Shown here: one piece after another, positions 16,555-24,560 of the stretch
How positions within the stretch are numbered: position 1 is the first letter of the stretch
Layout: every line of letters starts with the position of its first letter
From: Myxococcales bacterium
GTDB lineage: Bacteria > Myxococcota_A > UBA9042
Assembly (NCBI GenBank): GCA_009692425.1
Contig: SHZF01000004.1
Span: 74,175 to 138,174, forward strand
Length of the DNA stretch: 64,000 nt
Reading direction: 5' to 3'
The notes under the pieces: generated by a model
What the model saw: the letters and a program-made list of their open reading frames with translations, nothing else
What the model was told of the DNA's origin: nothing
Databases searched by the model: none
Position numbers and translations under genes: made by a program

Positions 16555-18540
16555 ATGATCGCCCCTTGCCGTCACGCCGGCCCGTCGGCGCCCGCTGCGC
16601 GCGCACGGCTCCGCACGCTCGTGATTGGGCTCGTCGCCGCCCCGTGGGTCGCCCAGGCCGCCGCTGCGGTCGAGCCGGACCACGAAAAGCCGATCCTGCT
16701 CCCCGGCGAAGAAGCCGCCTGGCTCGCCGACCTGGTGGCCGCGAGCCCGCACCGCGAGGCGTTTGACGCCGCGATGGCCCGCGGCGATCTGCCGGCCGCA
16801 CCGCAGGCCCCCGACGACCCAAAACATGCCGGGGCCGCGTCGGCGCCTTCCTTCGTGCCCCCGCCGCCGCCGCCGAGTGCGTGGACAAAGAAGGCGGGGC
16901 GGCGGTTTTTCGGCTATCTGCCCTACTGGACGAAGGCGAGCGCCGTCATGCCGTGGTCCGCGCTCACGCAAGTCGGCTGGTTTTCGGCCGGTCTCAATGC
17001 GAATGCGACGTTTTCGACCGTCGCGGGCTGGGGCGGTGCCGAAGCCAAAGCGTTCATTGCGCTCGCGCACCAGAAGGGCGTCCAGGTCGTCCTGACGATC
17101 ACGCTCTTCAACACGGCCGGCATCTCGACCGTGCTGGCGAGCGAAGCCTCGCGCAAGAAGGCTGTCGATGCGATCGTCGCGCTGGTCGTGCAAGGCGGCG
17201 GCGATGGCGTCAACATCGACTTCGAGGGTCTCGCCAAAGCCGATCGCGACGAGATGAAGGCGTTCACGGCATTGCTGACCGACACAATGCACAAGGCGCT
17301 GCCCGGCTCCGACGTCACGCTTGCCACGCCTTGCGTCGACTGGTCGGGCGCCTGGGACTACAAGTACCTGAGCGAGCATTGCGACGGCTTGTTCATCATG
17401 GCGTACGCGATCCACTGGTCGGGCGGCCCGCCGGGACCGCAGTTGCCGATGGCCGCGCTGGCGCCGTGGAAGCACAAGACGCTGCAGTGGGTAGTCGACG
17501 ACTACCTGCAGTGGGCCACGCCGGCGAACAAGGCCAAGATCATCGTTGGCTTGCCACTGTACGGCCAGACGTGGCTGTCGAACTCACCGAACCCGGGCGC
17601 GGGAGCCGTAGCGAACGGCAAGTCGATTTTCTACTCGGCGGCCCAGAACGCCGCGGCCAAGGCTGGCGGGTGGAAGTGGGACAAGACGTCCGAGTCTCCG
17701 TTTTTCATCCAACCGTCGGGCACCGACTGGAACCAGACCTGGTGCGACGACTTCAAGGCGTGGACGCAGCGCGTCGACTACGTGGACCAGCGCGACGTAA
17801 TGATGGGCGTGTGGGCGCTCGGCTACACCGACGGCGATCCGCCGGTGATGGAAAAGGCCAAGGCGTGGCGCGACAAGGGCGGCGGCGGCACGGTCGCCGA
17901 TGTGGGCCCGACAGACGCGGGAGGTGGCGCGGACGCAGGCAAGGTCGATGCCGGCACCGGGACCGACCTCGGCAAGGTCGACGCGGGCACGGCGGATGGT
18001 GGCGGCGCGCTCGACATCGCACAACTCGACGTCGCGCAGATCGACATCGCACAACTCGACATCGCACAACTCGACATCGCGCAGATCGACATCGCGCAGA
18101 TCGACATCGCGCAGCCCGACACAGCCGCGCCGGATCTGGCACCCGACAGCGCGGCGCCCGACTTTGGCCCCGATGCGACCGCTTCTGACGCAGACGATCC
18201 CCCACAGGACGCCAACAGAACCGGCGACAGCGGACGCGGCCCCGGGCAGCCTCCCGACGACGCACCAGCGGGCCCCGGCGCACCCGGCCGGCCGCGCGAC
18301 GATGCGAGCGTGCCAGCCGCAGCAGACATCGGACCTGGCGATCTGGTGCCCACCGACTCGGCGGCAAAGCCTGCCGGTCCGGTCGCGGCCCCGAGTCTCG
18401 CGGCTTCTGGCTGCGGCGCGGGCCGCGCAGGAGCCGCCCCGCCCTCGGCAGCGCTCTCCCTCGCGGTGCTGGCCGCCGCGCTGTGGGCGCTCCGCAGCCG
18501 GCACCGCCCGAAAGTGGCGGCAGGTGGCGGCGTCGGCTAG
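16555..18540 (+). CDS. Secreted GH18-like glycoside hydrolase with MYXO-CTERM tail
   Basis: 661 residues: signal peptide (TLVIGLVAAPWVAQAAA), Pro-rich spacer, then a GH18-type barrel at ~115-450. RFFGYLPYW opens it, DGVNIDFEG (near 217-225) is the active-site strand, and FIMAYAIHW and VGLPLYGQTW match later strands. The classical DxxDxDxE reads DxxNxDxE here, as in several spore-cortex-lytic YaaH/SleL relatives, so the catalytic Glu is kept. Residues ~487-521 are seven five-residue DIAQ repeats, followed by an Asp/Ala/Pro linker and a MYXO-CTERM tail: Cys, a hydrophobic helix, then RSRHRP. It should act on chitin-like or peptidoglycan polymers at the outer surface. The ATG is chosen for its signal peptide; the open frame extends upstream into the divergent gene. 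Confidence 0.85.
   Translation: MIAPCRHAGPSAPAARARLRTLVIGLVAAPWVAQAAAAVEPDHEKPILLPGEEAAWLADLVAASPHREAFDAAMARGDLPAAPQAPDDPKHAGAASAPSFVPPPPPPSAWTKKAGRRFFGYLPYWTKASAVMPWSALTQVGWFSAGLNANATFSTVAGWGGAEAKAFIALAHQKGVQVVLTITLFNTAGISTVLASEASRKKAVDAIVALVVQGGGDGVNIDFEGLAKADRDEMKAFTALLTDTMHKALPGSDVTLATPCVDWSGAWDYKYLSEHCDGLFIMAYAIHWSGGPPGPQLPMAALAPWKHKTLQWVVDDYLQWATPANKAKIIVGLPLYGQTWLSNSPNPGAGAVANGKSIFYSAAQNAAAKAGGWKWDKTSESPFFIQPSGTDWNQTWCDDFKAWTQRVDYVDQRDVMMGVWALGYTDGDPPVMEKAKAWRDKGGGGTVADVGPTDAGGGADAGKVDAGTGTDLGKVDAGTADGGGALDIAQLDVAQIDIAQLDIAQLDIAQIDIAQIDIAQPDTAAPDLAPDSAAPDFGPDATASDADDPPQDANRTGDSGRGPGQPPDDAPAGPGAPGRPRDDASVPAAADIGPGDLVPTDSAAKPAGPVAAPSLAASGCGAGRAGAAPPSAALSLAVLAAALWALRSRHRPKVAAGGGVG
18013..18117 (+). 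repeat. Seven tandem 15-bp repeats encoding DIAQ(L/I) units
   Basis: Seven consecutive 15-bp units inside the GH18-like gene encode D-(I/V)-A-Q-(L/I/P). Units differ at synonymous and single non-synonymous sites, for example gcacaactc against gcgcagatc. They lie in the linker between the catalytic barrel and the MYXO-CTERM tail, so the stretch probably forms a regular, solenoid-like or extended stalk. Unit number may vary between strains through slippage; that is inference. Confidence 0.95.
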
Positions 18541-18581
18541 GCTCGCTGAGGCCGGCGCAAGTGCCGCGGCGTTTCCTCCGG

Positions 18582-20066
18582 ATGGTCCCCGTGCCTGCCC
18601 GCGCGCTTGCCCTTCTGCTGCTGGGTGCGTGCGCCTCGCCGATGACGGGGACGTCGAGTCCGGTTGTCTGCAAGGACCCCCAGACGGGCGCCTGTCTGGC
18701 CTGTCCGGGCGCCAAGCTGTGCGTCGATCCGGTCACGTGCGTGCCCCACGAGTGCGCCAAGGACATCGTGTTTGCCGCCACGCCCAAAGATGGCGGCGCG
18801 ACGGAAACGGCCGGCCTGGACACCGTCGCTGATGCGGGCGACGGCGGTGCCGGACTTGGCGACAGTGCCGCCCCCGATGCGGGCCTCAAAGATACGCCTG
18901 CGGGCATGGACGCAATCCCGATCGACGCCGTTGGGCCCCTCGACGTTCCGGCGCCCGATGTACCGTGCGCGCCGGGCTTCAAGAAGTGCCTCGGCAACAC
19001 CGTGCAATCGTGCGACACCGGCACGTGGAAGCTTGAGTCCGTGTGCGGCACCGGCTTGCTGTGTCAGGACGGCGCGTGCGTGTGCGCCAACCCGTGCCCG
19101 GCGCTGAACCTCGTCGAGTGCATGCCCGGCATCCCGGCGACGCGCACCTGCAACCTGACGCCCGCGGGCTGCCTGGCCTGGGCCCTGCCGATCGCATGCA
19201 AGCCTGGAGAATCGTGCCAGTTGGGCCAGTGCAAGGCCCCGCCCGTGCCGTGCGAGCCGGTGTGTGGCGACGCTCAGGTATGCGCGCAAGGCCTGTGCGT
19301 CGCCAAGGCATGCAACCCCGCGTGTGCGGGCGGCGAGACGTGCCAGTTGGGCCAGTGCAAGACCCCGACGACGGGTACGCTCGGCTGTGGCCAGATCACC
19401 GCGTGCGTGTCGGGCCAGTGCGCCCCACCGGCCGATGCGACGTGCAAGCTCGCGTGCGTTCAAAAGGGGACGGCCAATGCCCAAGCCCAGTTCACAACCC
19501 TGCAGGAGTGCGTGCAGGCTACATGCAAGGCGTTCGCCGCGAAACCAAACGAAGCGATGTTCTGCATCTACAGCCAGTGCGGCCAGGCCCAGGCGGCCTG
19601 CTTGGGCGCAGGGCCCGGCGACTGCGCGGGACTGAATACGTGCCTGAACGACTGTGCCAACTCGCCCGTATGCGTCAACGACTGCCACGCCCAGGCCAGC
19701 ATCGCAGGCGGCAAGGACTTCTACGCGCTCATGACGTGCGTCGACGACAAGTGCGCCGGCCTGGCGGGCGACGCGCAGGTGCAGTGCGCCGGCAGCCAGT
19801 GCAAGGGGGCGTTCGACAAGTGCTTCGGCGCGTCGGCACCCAAGGGCCTGTCATGCCAGCAGATCCTGCAATGCGCCGCCGGCTGCGGTGACAAGGCGTG
19901 TGCGGCCGCGTGCAAGCAGAAGGGCTCGCCGCAAGGCCAGGCCGCCATCACGGCGATGGTCGCGTGCATGGACCAGAAGTGCGGCAGCTTCTGCGCACAG
20001 CAGACGCCGCAGTGCGACACGTGCCTGGCAGACTGGTGCGGGCCGCAGTTCGCGGCGTGCAACTGA
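18582..20066 (+). CDS. Cys-rich lipoprotein, function unknown
   Basis: 494 residues. The N-terminus ALALLLLGACASP is a clear lipoprotein signal with Cys17 as the lipidated residue. After an Asp/Gly/Ala linker (~50-130) the rest is very rich in Cys, many in pairs of the type CQLGQCK and CEPVCGDAQVCAQGLC, and a second half has alpha-type repeats such as CVQATCKAFAAK and CVDDKCAGLAGD. The frequent Cys spacing suggests a disulfide-stabilised extracellular protein; EGF/TIL-like modules are possible but not assignable by eye. The ATG is chosen for the lipobox; the preceding region overlaps the GH18-like gene end. It starts 41 bp after that gene on the same strand. No function is claimed. Confidence 0.8.
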   Translation: MVPVPARALALLLLGACASPMTGTSSPVVCKDPQTGACLACPGAKLCVDPVTCVPHECAKDIVFAATPKDGGATETAGLDTVADAGDGGAGLGDSAAPDAGLKDTPAGMDAIPIDAVGPLDVPAPDVPCAPGFKKCLGNTVQSCDTGTWKLESVCGTGLLCQDGACVCANPCPALNLVECMPGIPATRTCNLTPAGCLAWALPIACKPGESCQLGQCKAPPVPCEPVCGDAQVCAQGLCVAKACNPACAGGETCQLGQCKTPTTGTLGCGQITACVSGQCAPPADATCKLACVQKGTANAQAQFTTLQECVQATCKAFAAKPNEAMFCIYSQCGQAQAACLGAGPGDCAGLNTCLNDCANSPVCVNDCHAQASIAGGKDFYALMTCVDDKCAGLAGDAQVQCAGSQCKGAFDKCFGASAPKGLSCQQILQCAAGCGDKACAAACKQKGSPQGQAAITAMVACMDQKCGSFCAQQTPQCDTCLADWCGPQFAACN

Positions 20067-20098
20067 ACATGCAACGCGGATTTCGAGAGGAGGTGCCC

Positions 20099-20280
20099 GT
20101 GAACATTCCCCAAAGACATCTATAGATCTCCCGGCGCGTTTTCGGGCTTCTGGTCCTGGCCGTGGCTGGGGGCTGTGCCGCGTCGTCGGTGGTGGCCCCG
20201 GCCGCGGTCTGGCAGGAGCCGGTGGACGGTGCTCGACCGCATCGTGCAGGGGGCGCGGGTCGAGGGATTTGGTACGAGAT
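20099..20280 (+). pseudogene. Lipoprotein gene start interrupted by in-frame amber codon
   Basis: A strong AGGAGG at 20088-20093 stands 5 bp before a GTG. The frame reads VNIPQRHL, meets TAG at 20123-20125, and continues in the same frame as ISRRVFGLLVLAVAGGCAAS, a textbook lipoprotein signal with an Ala-Gly-Gly-Cys lipobox. About 50 codons later it runs into the 3' end of the converging DUF2330 gene. A second frame just before that point also looks protein-like (RIVQGARVEGFGTRL), so a frameshift may be present too. The simplest reading is a decayed or truncated lipoprotein gene; stop readthrough is not excluded. No ATG restarts the signal peptide after the TAG. Confidence 0.5.
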
Positions 20281-22358
20281 TACCGCCCGGTCGCCAGCGC
20301 AACGTTGGCCCGCCGCCGCCACACTGCCACCACCGCCAGCAGCAAGCCGCCCAGCGCCGCGAGGCCCATCCCGCCGGCCTGACCACCGGGCGCCGCCGTA
20401 CAGCCCGGCCCTGTCGCCATGGCGTCCGACCCCGCCGCAGCTTGCCCCAGCGCATCGGCACCGCGGCCCCCCCCTTCGATCCCGGGCAGCCGCGGATCGC
20501 CCGGCACCGCGCCGACGGGCGGCAGCTTGCCTTCGACCCAGCCCTTCTTCGGCACGCACTGCGGGTACGGCCTCTTCCAGCCGGACAATTGCAGCACCGG
20601 CGCGTCCGACACCGGCGGCAGCCACGCAGTCGGCACCTTCAAGGTCATGCCGTGGGGCAGCGATGCCTTGCCCGGCAGGGCGCCCATGATCGCGGTATCG
20701 ACAAGCTCGATCTGGCCCGCGTCGATGCCCACCGGGCCGCCCGTCTCGTCTAGAAGTTCCACCCGCAGCGCCGTTGGCGCCTGGGCAAAGCGCGCGTCTT
20801 TCGAAAGGTTCACGCCCCACGCCCCTTTCATCACCCACGAACCGAGCCCGGCCAGCGTCAGCCGCAACGCGTCAGGCGGGTGCCAGCCGGTCGTGCACAC
20901 GTTGCGGTACTGGGCCACCCGGGTGGGCGCGACCGCGGGCAGGTCGGGGTTGAAGGCGAAGATCGGGTCACGGTCCATCTCTTCGGGCGAAATGCGCAGC
21001 GTCATCCGCGTCACCATCGGCGCCGCCTTCAGGCCGTCGCGCAGGTCGCGCAGGGGCGTCACCAGCCCTTCTTCGACCACCTTCGCGAGCACACCGCCAT
21101 CGACGAAGCGCCCCTGCAGCGCAGCCTTTTTCAGCGTCAGCTTCGGCAACTGGCAGTCGGGCGGGCCGAACGGCATGGTGAAGTACTGCCCGCAACTGTG
21201 CAGGTTCGCCAACGCCTGGGCCGCGCCGACGCCCGGGAAAAGCTGCGCCAGCCCGAGCGCGTCGTCGAGCACGGCGGCGACCTCTTCGGTCATCGGCAGC
21301 CCGCTCTGCGGCAAGGCCAGCGCGACGTCGTAGAGGCTTTTCGCGTTCTTGAACTTCGCGGGGCTCGCCTCGAGGTTGCCCAGCAAGTTGGGCAGGGCCG
21401 CGCCCGGCTGGGCCGACTCGGTGACAAACGCCCGCCCGCCGGCCTCGTCGATGGCCGCCGCCGCCAACTGGGCAAAGTTCTGGCCCCCTTGGAACCAGTC
21501 GATGCGCGCCGGGTTCACTTCGACGTGCAGGTGGTTCTTCGGCACCGCGCGCCCGTTGCCCGCCAGCGTGACCTGCACCGTCATGTCCTGCTGGGCCGCG
21601 ATCGACGTCAGGCGCAGGGGCACGCAGGCATCGGCGTCCTCCATCGTCAGCACGACGGGCCGAATCAGGTTCACGCCGGCGCCGTTCGACAGCTTGATCG
21701 CCACGAACACGTCGCCCTTGGCCACATGGCTCTGCAGGATCGGCAGGGCCTGCGGCGGCGTGCCGTAGCCGCGATCGTTGAGCCATTTCAACAGCGGTTC
21801 TGCGCTCTTGCCGCTGACGACCGCATAGTCGTACGGGCCCGTCTGGCCCTGGGCGAGCACGGTGACGGCCTCGGCATTGTTGCCGTTGGCGCCGGCCTGG
21901 GGCGCGGGTCCCTTCGCGCTGGAATCCACAGTCAGGGAAGGACCCTCGGAATACTGCGACTTCTGCATCACCTGGCAGCCGTCGTAGGCGTTGCGGCAGT
22001 TCTCCGGCCCCGCCTTGTCGTACTGCAGTTGCCAGCGCGCCTTCGTGTGCGCGTCGAGCAGGTCGAGGCCGAGCGTCAGGCCAACGGACACCTTGGGCAG
22101 CTTCGGCAGCGGCAACACCCAGCCGAAGTCTTGCGCGAGCCCGGTGTAGCGGACTTCGACCCAGACGATCGTCTCGAGCGGATTCTTGGGGTTGTGAAAA
22201 TACAGTACGCGTTCAGCATCTTGCGCGACGGTTTGCGGCACGGTGGCAGACGGCGGGCTGAAGCAACCACCGCACGCTTGCGCGGAGCGCGCCGGCAGCA
22301 CGACGGTGAACGTGGCCGCGGCGACCAGGACGGCGCGGGCGAGGGACTCAGGAACCAT
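20280..22358 (-). CDS. DUF2330 secreted protein with MYXO-CTERM tail
   Basis: 692 residues. A signal peptide ends around ARSAQA before CGGCFSPP (Cys29, Cys32), the usual opening of mature DUF2330 proteins. The conserved body follows: ERVLYFHNPKNPLETIVWVEVRY, GFGWVLPLPKLPKV-like strand (here DFGWVLPLP), VVSGKSAEPLLKWLNDRGY and the late RYDPIF-like strand EEMDRDPIFAFNPDLP. The final ~35 residues form a MYXO-CTERM tail with Cys, Gly-rich hydrophobic helix and RRR. The family is common in Myxococcota with no known biochemical role. A paralogue is present in this window at about 50-52 kb. The upstream 220 bp is unusually AT-rich for this genome and probably holds the promoter. Confidence 0.9.
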   Translation of the reverse strand: MVPESLARAVLVAAATFTVVLPARSAQACGGCFSPPSATVPQTVAQDAERVLYFHNPKNPLETIVWVEVRYTGLAQDFGWVLPLPKLPKVSVGLTLGLDLLDAHTKARWQLQYDKAGPENCRNAYDGCQVMQKSQYSEGPSLTVDSSAKGPAPQAGANGNNAEAVTVLAQGQTGPYDYAVVSGKSAEPLLKWLNDRGYGTPPQALPILQSHVAKGDVFVAIKLSNGAGVNLIRPVVLTMEDADACVPLRLTSIAAQQDMTVQVTLAGNGRAVPKNHLHVEVNPARIDWFQGGQNFAQLAAAAIDEAGGRAFVTESAQPGAALPNLLGNLEASPAKFKNAKSLYDVALALPQSGLPMTEEVAAVLDDALGLAQLFPGVGAAQALANLHSCGQYFTMPFGPPDCQLPKLTLKKAALQGRFVDGGVLAKVVEEGLVTPLRDLRDGLKAAPMVTRMTLRISPEEMDRDPIFAFNPDLPAVAPTRVAQYRNVCTTGWHPPDALRLTLAGLGSWVMKGAWGVNLSKDARFAQAPTALRVELLDETGGPVGIDAGQIELVDTAIMGALPGKASLPHGMTLKVPTAWLPPVSDAPVLQLSGWKRPYPQCVPKKGWVEGKLPPVGAVPGDPRLPGIEGGGRGADALGQAAAGSDAMATGPGCTAAPGGQAGGMGLAALGGLLLAVVAVWRRRANVALATGR

Positions 22359-22579
22359 GGCGAAACCTCCCGTTGAGGCCCGGCCGTGGGGGGATCGCCA
22401 CGACCGGACGCCACCCAGAGAAGCAAGGGGTGTGCCAGTCGGCGCGGAATTCTGACTTGTGATTTGATTTCTGCTGGTTGTCTCAGAAACGGCCCAGGCG
22501 AGGTGGACCCGGAGCGCGGCACAGTGTTGGGTTTGTCGTCGGCAGTGTGGCGATTTTCAACATACCACCGAGACCCGCC

Positions 22580-23284
22580 CTAGTTGCCGAATGCCGGGCA
22601 CGAACCGCAGCCGTTCTTCGTGATGGCCATGCCGCACTTGATGTCCCAGTTCGTGCAGCAGGCGGGGACCTTCGCGCACACACAGCTGACGATCGTGGGC
22701 ACGGCACACTTGCCGAAGCAGCACTTGATGGCGGGGTCTTCGGCCTGGCCGTCCCCCATCGTGAATCCATCGAGGCTGAACCCGCCTCCGTCGCCCCCGA
22801 AGCTGAAGCCGTCGCCGGGCTTGAAGCCCCCGCTGTCGGGCACGAAGCCGCCGTCGCTGCCCACCACGTCCGAGCTGTCCGGGCTGGCGGGGCCGGGGTC
22901 GGCGGCACCATCCTCCGGCTTGGTGACGTCCGGCGGGGGTCCTGCGTCGTCCGTGTGCACTGCACCATCGGGCGGGGCCACCGGGGCATCGGCGGTCCCG
23001 GCGCCACCACCGTCGGGGTCGGCTCCTGGCGCTGCGTCGGCGAGTTTGGGCGCTGTCGTCCCCGTGTCCGGTCCGGAAGCGTCGGGGGTTGCGCCCGCGT
23101 CTGCCGCATGAGCATCGCAGCCACCGTCCAGGGCCACGCCGACATCGATGCCGCCGGCCGCGCCAGAAGGCTCGACGGACTGCCCTTCGCAACCCGCAAG
23201 CGCAACGCTGGCCGACACGAACATACCCAGCACCAGCCGCTGCAAGTTGCGCGCCGTGCTCGCACTGACCAGACTTGACTTCAT
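22580..23284 (-). CDS. Small Asp/Gly-rich lipoprotein with C-terminal Cys-rich domain
   Basis: 234 residues. MFVSASVALAGCEGQ is a clear lipobox with Cys32. Residues ~35-190 are low-complexity (Asp, Gly, Ala, Pro), a pattern shared with other lipoproteins in this window. The last ~50 residues hold ten Cys (KCCFGKCAVP, CVCAKVPACC, KCGMAI, GCGSCPAF), likely a compact disulfide-bonded domain. The start at MKSSLV gives a normal leader; an in-frame ATG 18 bp upstream is possible. It diverges from the 366-residue Cys-rich lipoprotein across 132 bp. The domain is not recognised; a metal- or protein-binding role would be a guess. Confidence 0.75.
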   Translation of the reverse strand: MKSSLVSASTARNLQRLVLGMFVSASVALAGCEGQSVEPSGAAGGIDVGVALDGGCDAHAADAGATPDASGPDTGTTAPKLADAAPGADPDGGGAGTADAPVAPPDGAVHTDDAGPPPDVTKPEDGAADPGPASPDSSDVVGSDGGFVPDSGGFKPGDGFSFGGDGGGFSLDGFTMGDGQAEDPAIKCCFGKCAVPTIVSCVCAKVPACCTNWDIKCGMAITKNGCGSCPAFGN

Positions 23285-23416
23285 GGACGCCTCGCGATGC
23301 AAAGCTCAGACGATACCCGCCCGAGCCACCGCACGCAAACGAAAACGTGGCCGCGCGCCGTGAGTCACCGACGTCCCCATTGCACCGCACGGTCACGGTC
23401 GCCTACACTGCGCCGC

Positions 23417-24517
23417 GTGCGAAGAGACTTTCGGCCTTGTTTGCTTGTTCCGCTTCTCGTCGGAGTGGGCGGTGCCGCGACGGGCTGTGGCGGCGCGCAG
23501 CCGATGGTGCCAGCGCCGGTCACGGCTCCTGCGCCCGCAAAGGCTCCCGAAAAAGCCGAGGCTCCCAAAAAAGCCGAGGCTCCCGAAAAAGCCGAGGCTC
23601 CCGAAAAAGCAAAGACTCCCGCGCAGGCGGCGGCCCCCGCGGTCGCGCTGGCGGCGGCACCCACTTGCGAGGCGGGCCAGGCCAATGACCTGGGCGTCGG
23701 CCGGCCGTGCGCCACCCATGCAGATTGCCGCGGATTCAAGGCGGCGATGTGCCCTTTGATCAAAGGCAGCGACCGACCGAACCTCTGCACGTTGCACTGC
23801 GATCGCGACGAGCAATGCGGCCCGGACGCGATGTGCGGCCTGACACGCGGCTGGATTCGCGCGTGTTTTCCCGCGCGATGCACACAGTTCGCCTATGATC
23901 CTGCCAAGGTCCGCCCGATCAACGGCATCGCCGCACAACACGCAGGCGCGATCGTCCACGATGCTGGGGTCGCCTTCGATGCGTTCGGCTGGGGCAAGCG
24001 CTGCCGCGATGGCGCAGCGTGTGCGGGCCAGGCGGCCGATGGCTGCAACGTCCACGTCTACCCGCCCGGCGTGCCGGTGTGCGGCCACGAGTGCCGGACG
24101 GACGCCAAATGTGGACCTGAAGCCTACTGCTCCTACGAATCGAACCGCGGATTTTCGCTGTGTTTGCCGCGTTCGCCCGAGCCGGAGCACCGCGCGTTGA
24201 CCACGCCACCGGCCTCGCTCGATGGGTGCAAGGTCGAGGGCTCGGTCGTCGAGTGGAGCCGCAATGTGCAGGGCATCGGCCGCCCCTGCGACGTGGACGC
24301 GGACTGCAAGGCTCCCAACGGCAAGCGCAGCGCTGGCGTGGTGTGCGGGGCATCGCTCGCCGGGCCGCAGCGCCGCCCGGACTCCTGTACGCGGCCGTGC
24401 CGTACCGACGCCGACTGCGGCCGCAACGCACTGTGCGTGGATCTCGATCGCGGCCTGCCATCTGCGCTGCCAGTGGGCAAGGCGCGCTACTGTGTGCCGG
24501 GCTGCTGGGCGATCTGA
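23417..24517 (+). CDS. Cys-rich lipoprotein with GVGRPC modules
   Basis: 366 residues beginning at GTG: RRDFRPCLLVPLLVGVGGAATGC is a lipoprotein leader (Cys24). An Ala/Pro/Lys/Glu spacer with four EAPEKA-type repeats follows. The mature part carries modules of the form NDLGVGRPCATHADCRGF...MC and QGIGRPCDVDADC, each with a second pattern such as CDRDEQCGPDAMCG. The same module occurs in the next two secreted proteins of this strand. All Cys appear in even, regularly spaced sets, so disulfides outside the cytoplasm are expected. The function is unknown; no catalytic motif was seen. It lies 43 bp upstream of the SGNH hydrolase gene and may be co-transcribed with it. Confidence 0.75.
   Translation: MRRDFRPCLLVPLLVGVGGAATGCGGAQPMVPAPVTAPAPAKAPEKAEAPKKAEAPEKAEAPEKAKTPAQAAAPAVALAAAPTCEAGQANDLGVGRPCATHADCRGFKAAMCPLIKGSDRPNLCTLHCDRDEQCGPDAMCGLTRGWIRACFPARCTQFAYDPAKVRPINGIAAQHAGAIVHDAGVAFDAFGWGKRCRDGAACAGQAADGCNVHVYPPGVPVCGHECRTDAKCGPEAYCSYESNRGFSLCLPRSPEPEHRALTTPPASLDGCKVEGSVVEWSRNVQGIGRPCDVDADCKAPNGKRSAGVVCGASLAGPQRRPDSCTRPCRTDADCGRNALCVDLDRGLPSALPVGKARYCVPGCWAI
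23543..23614 (+). repeat. Four tandem 18-bp repeats encoding APEKAE units
   Basis: Four 18-bp units, nearly identical (single-base changes giving Glu/Lys and Glu/Lys swaps), encode a charged A-P-(E/K)-K-A-(E/K) spacer just after the lipobox. Such stalks separate a lipidated Cys from the folded part. Length variation between strains would be expected. Confidence 0.9.
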
Positions 24518-24560
24518 CGCCGTCCAGCCCCCGCTTGGCACACACCGGAGAGACACCACC

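Noticed and set aside
18013-18117. CRISPR-like array at the 15-bp repeats
   Set aside because: Units are in-frame, without spacers and coding for a regular peptide.
20099-20280. Pyrrolysine or other amino acid inserted at TAG
   Set aside because: No supporting tRNA or synthetase in the window and no catalytic context; decay is simpler.
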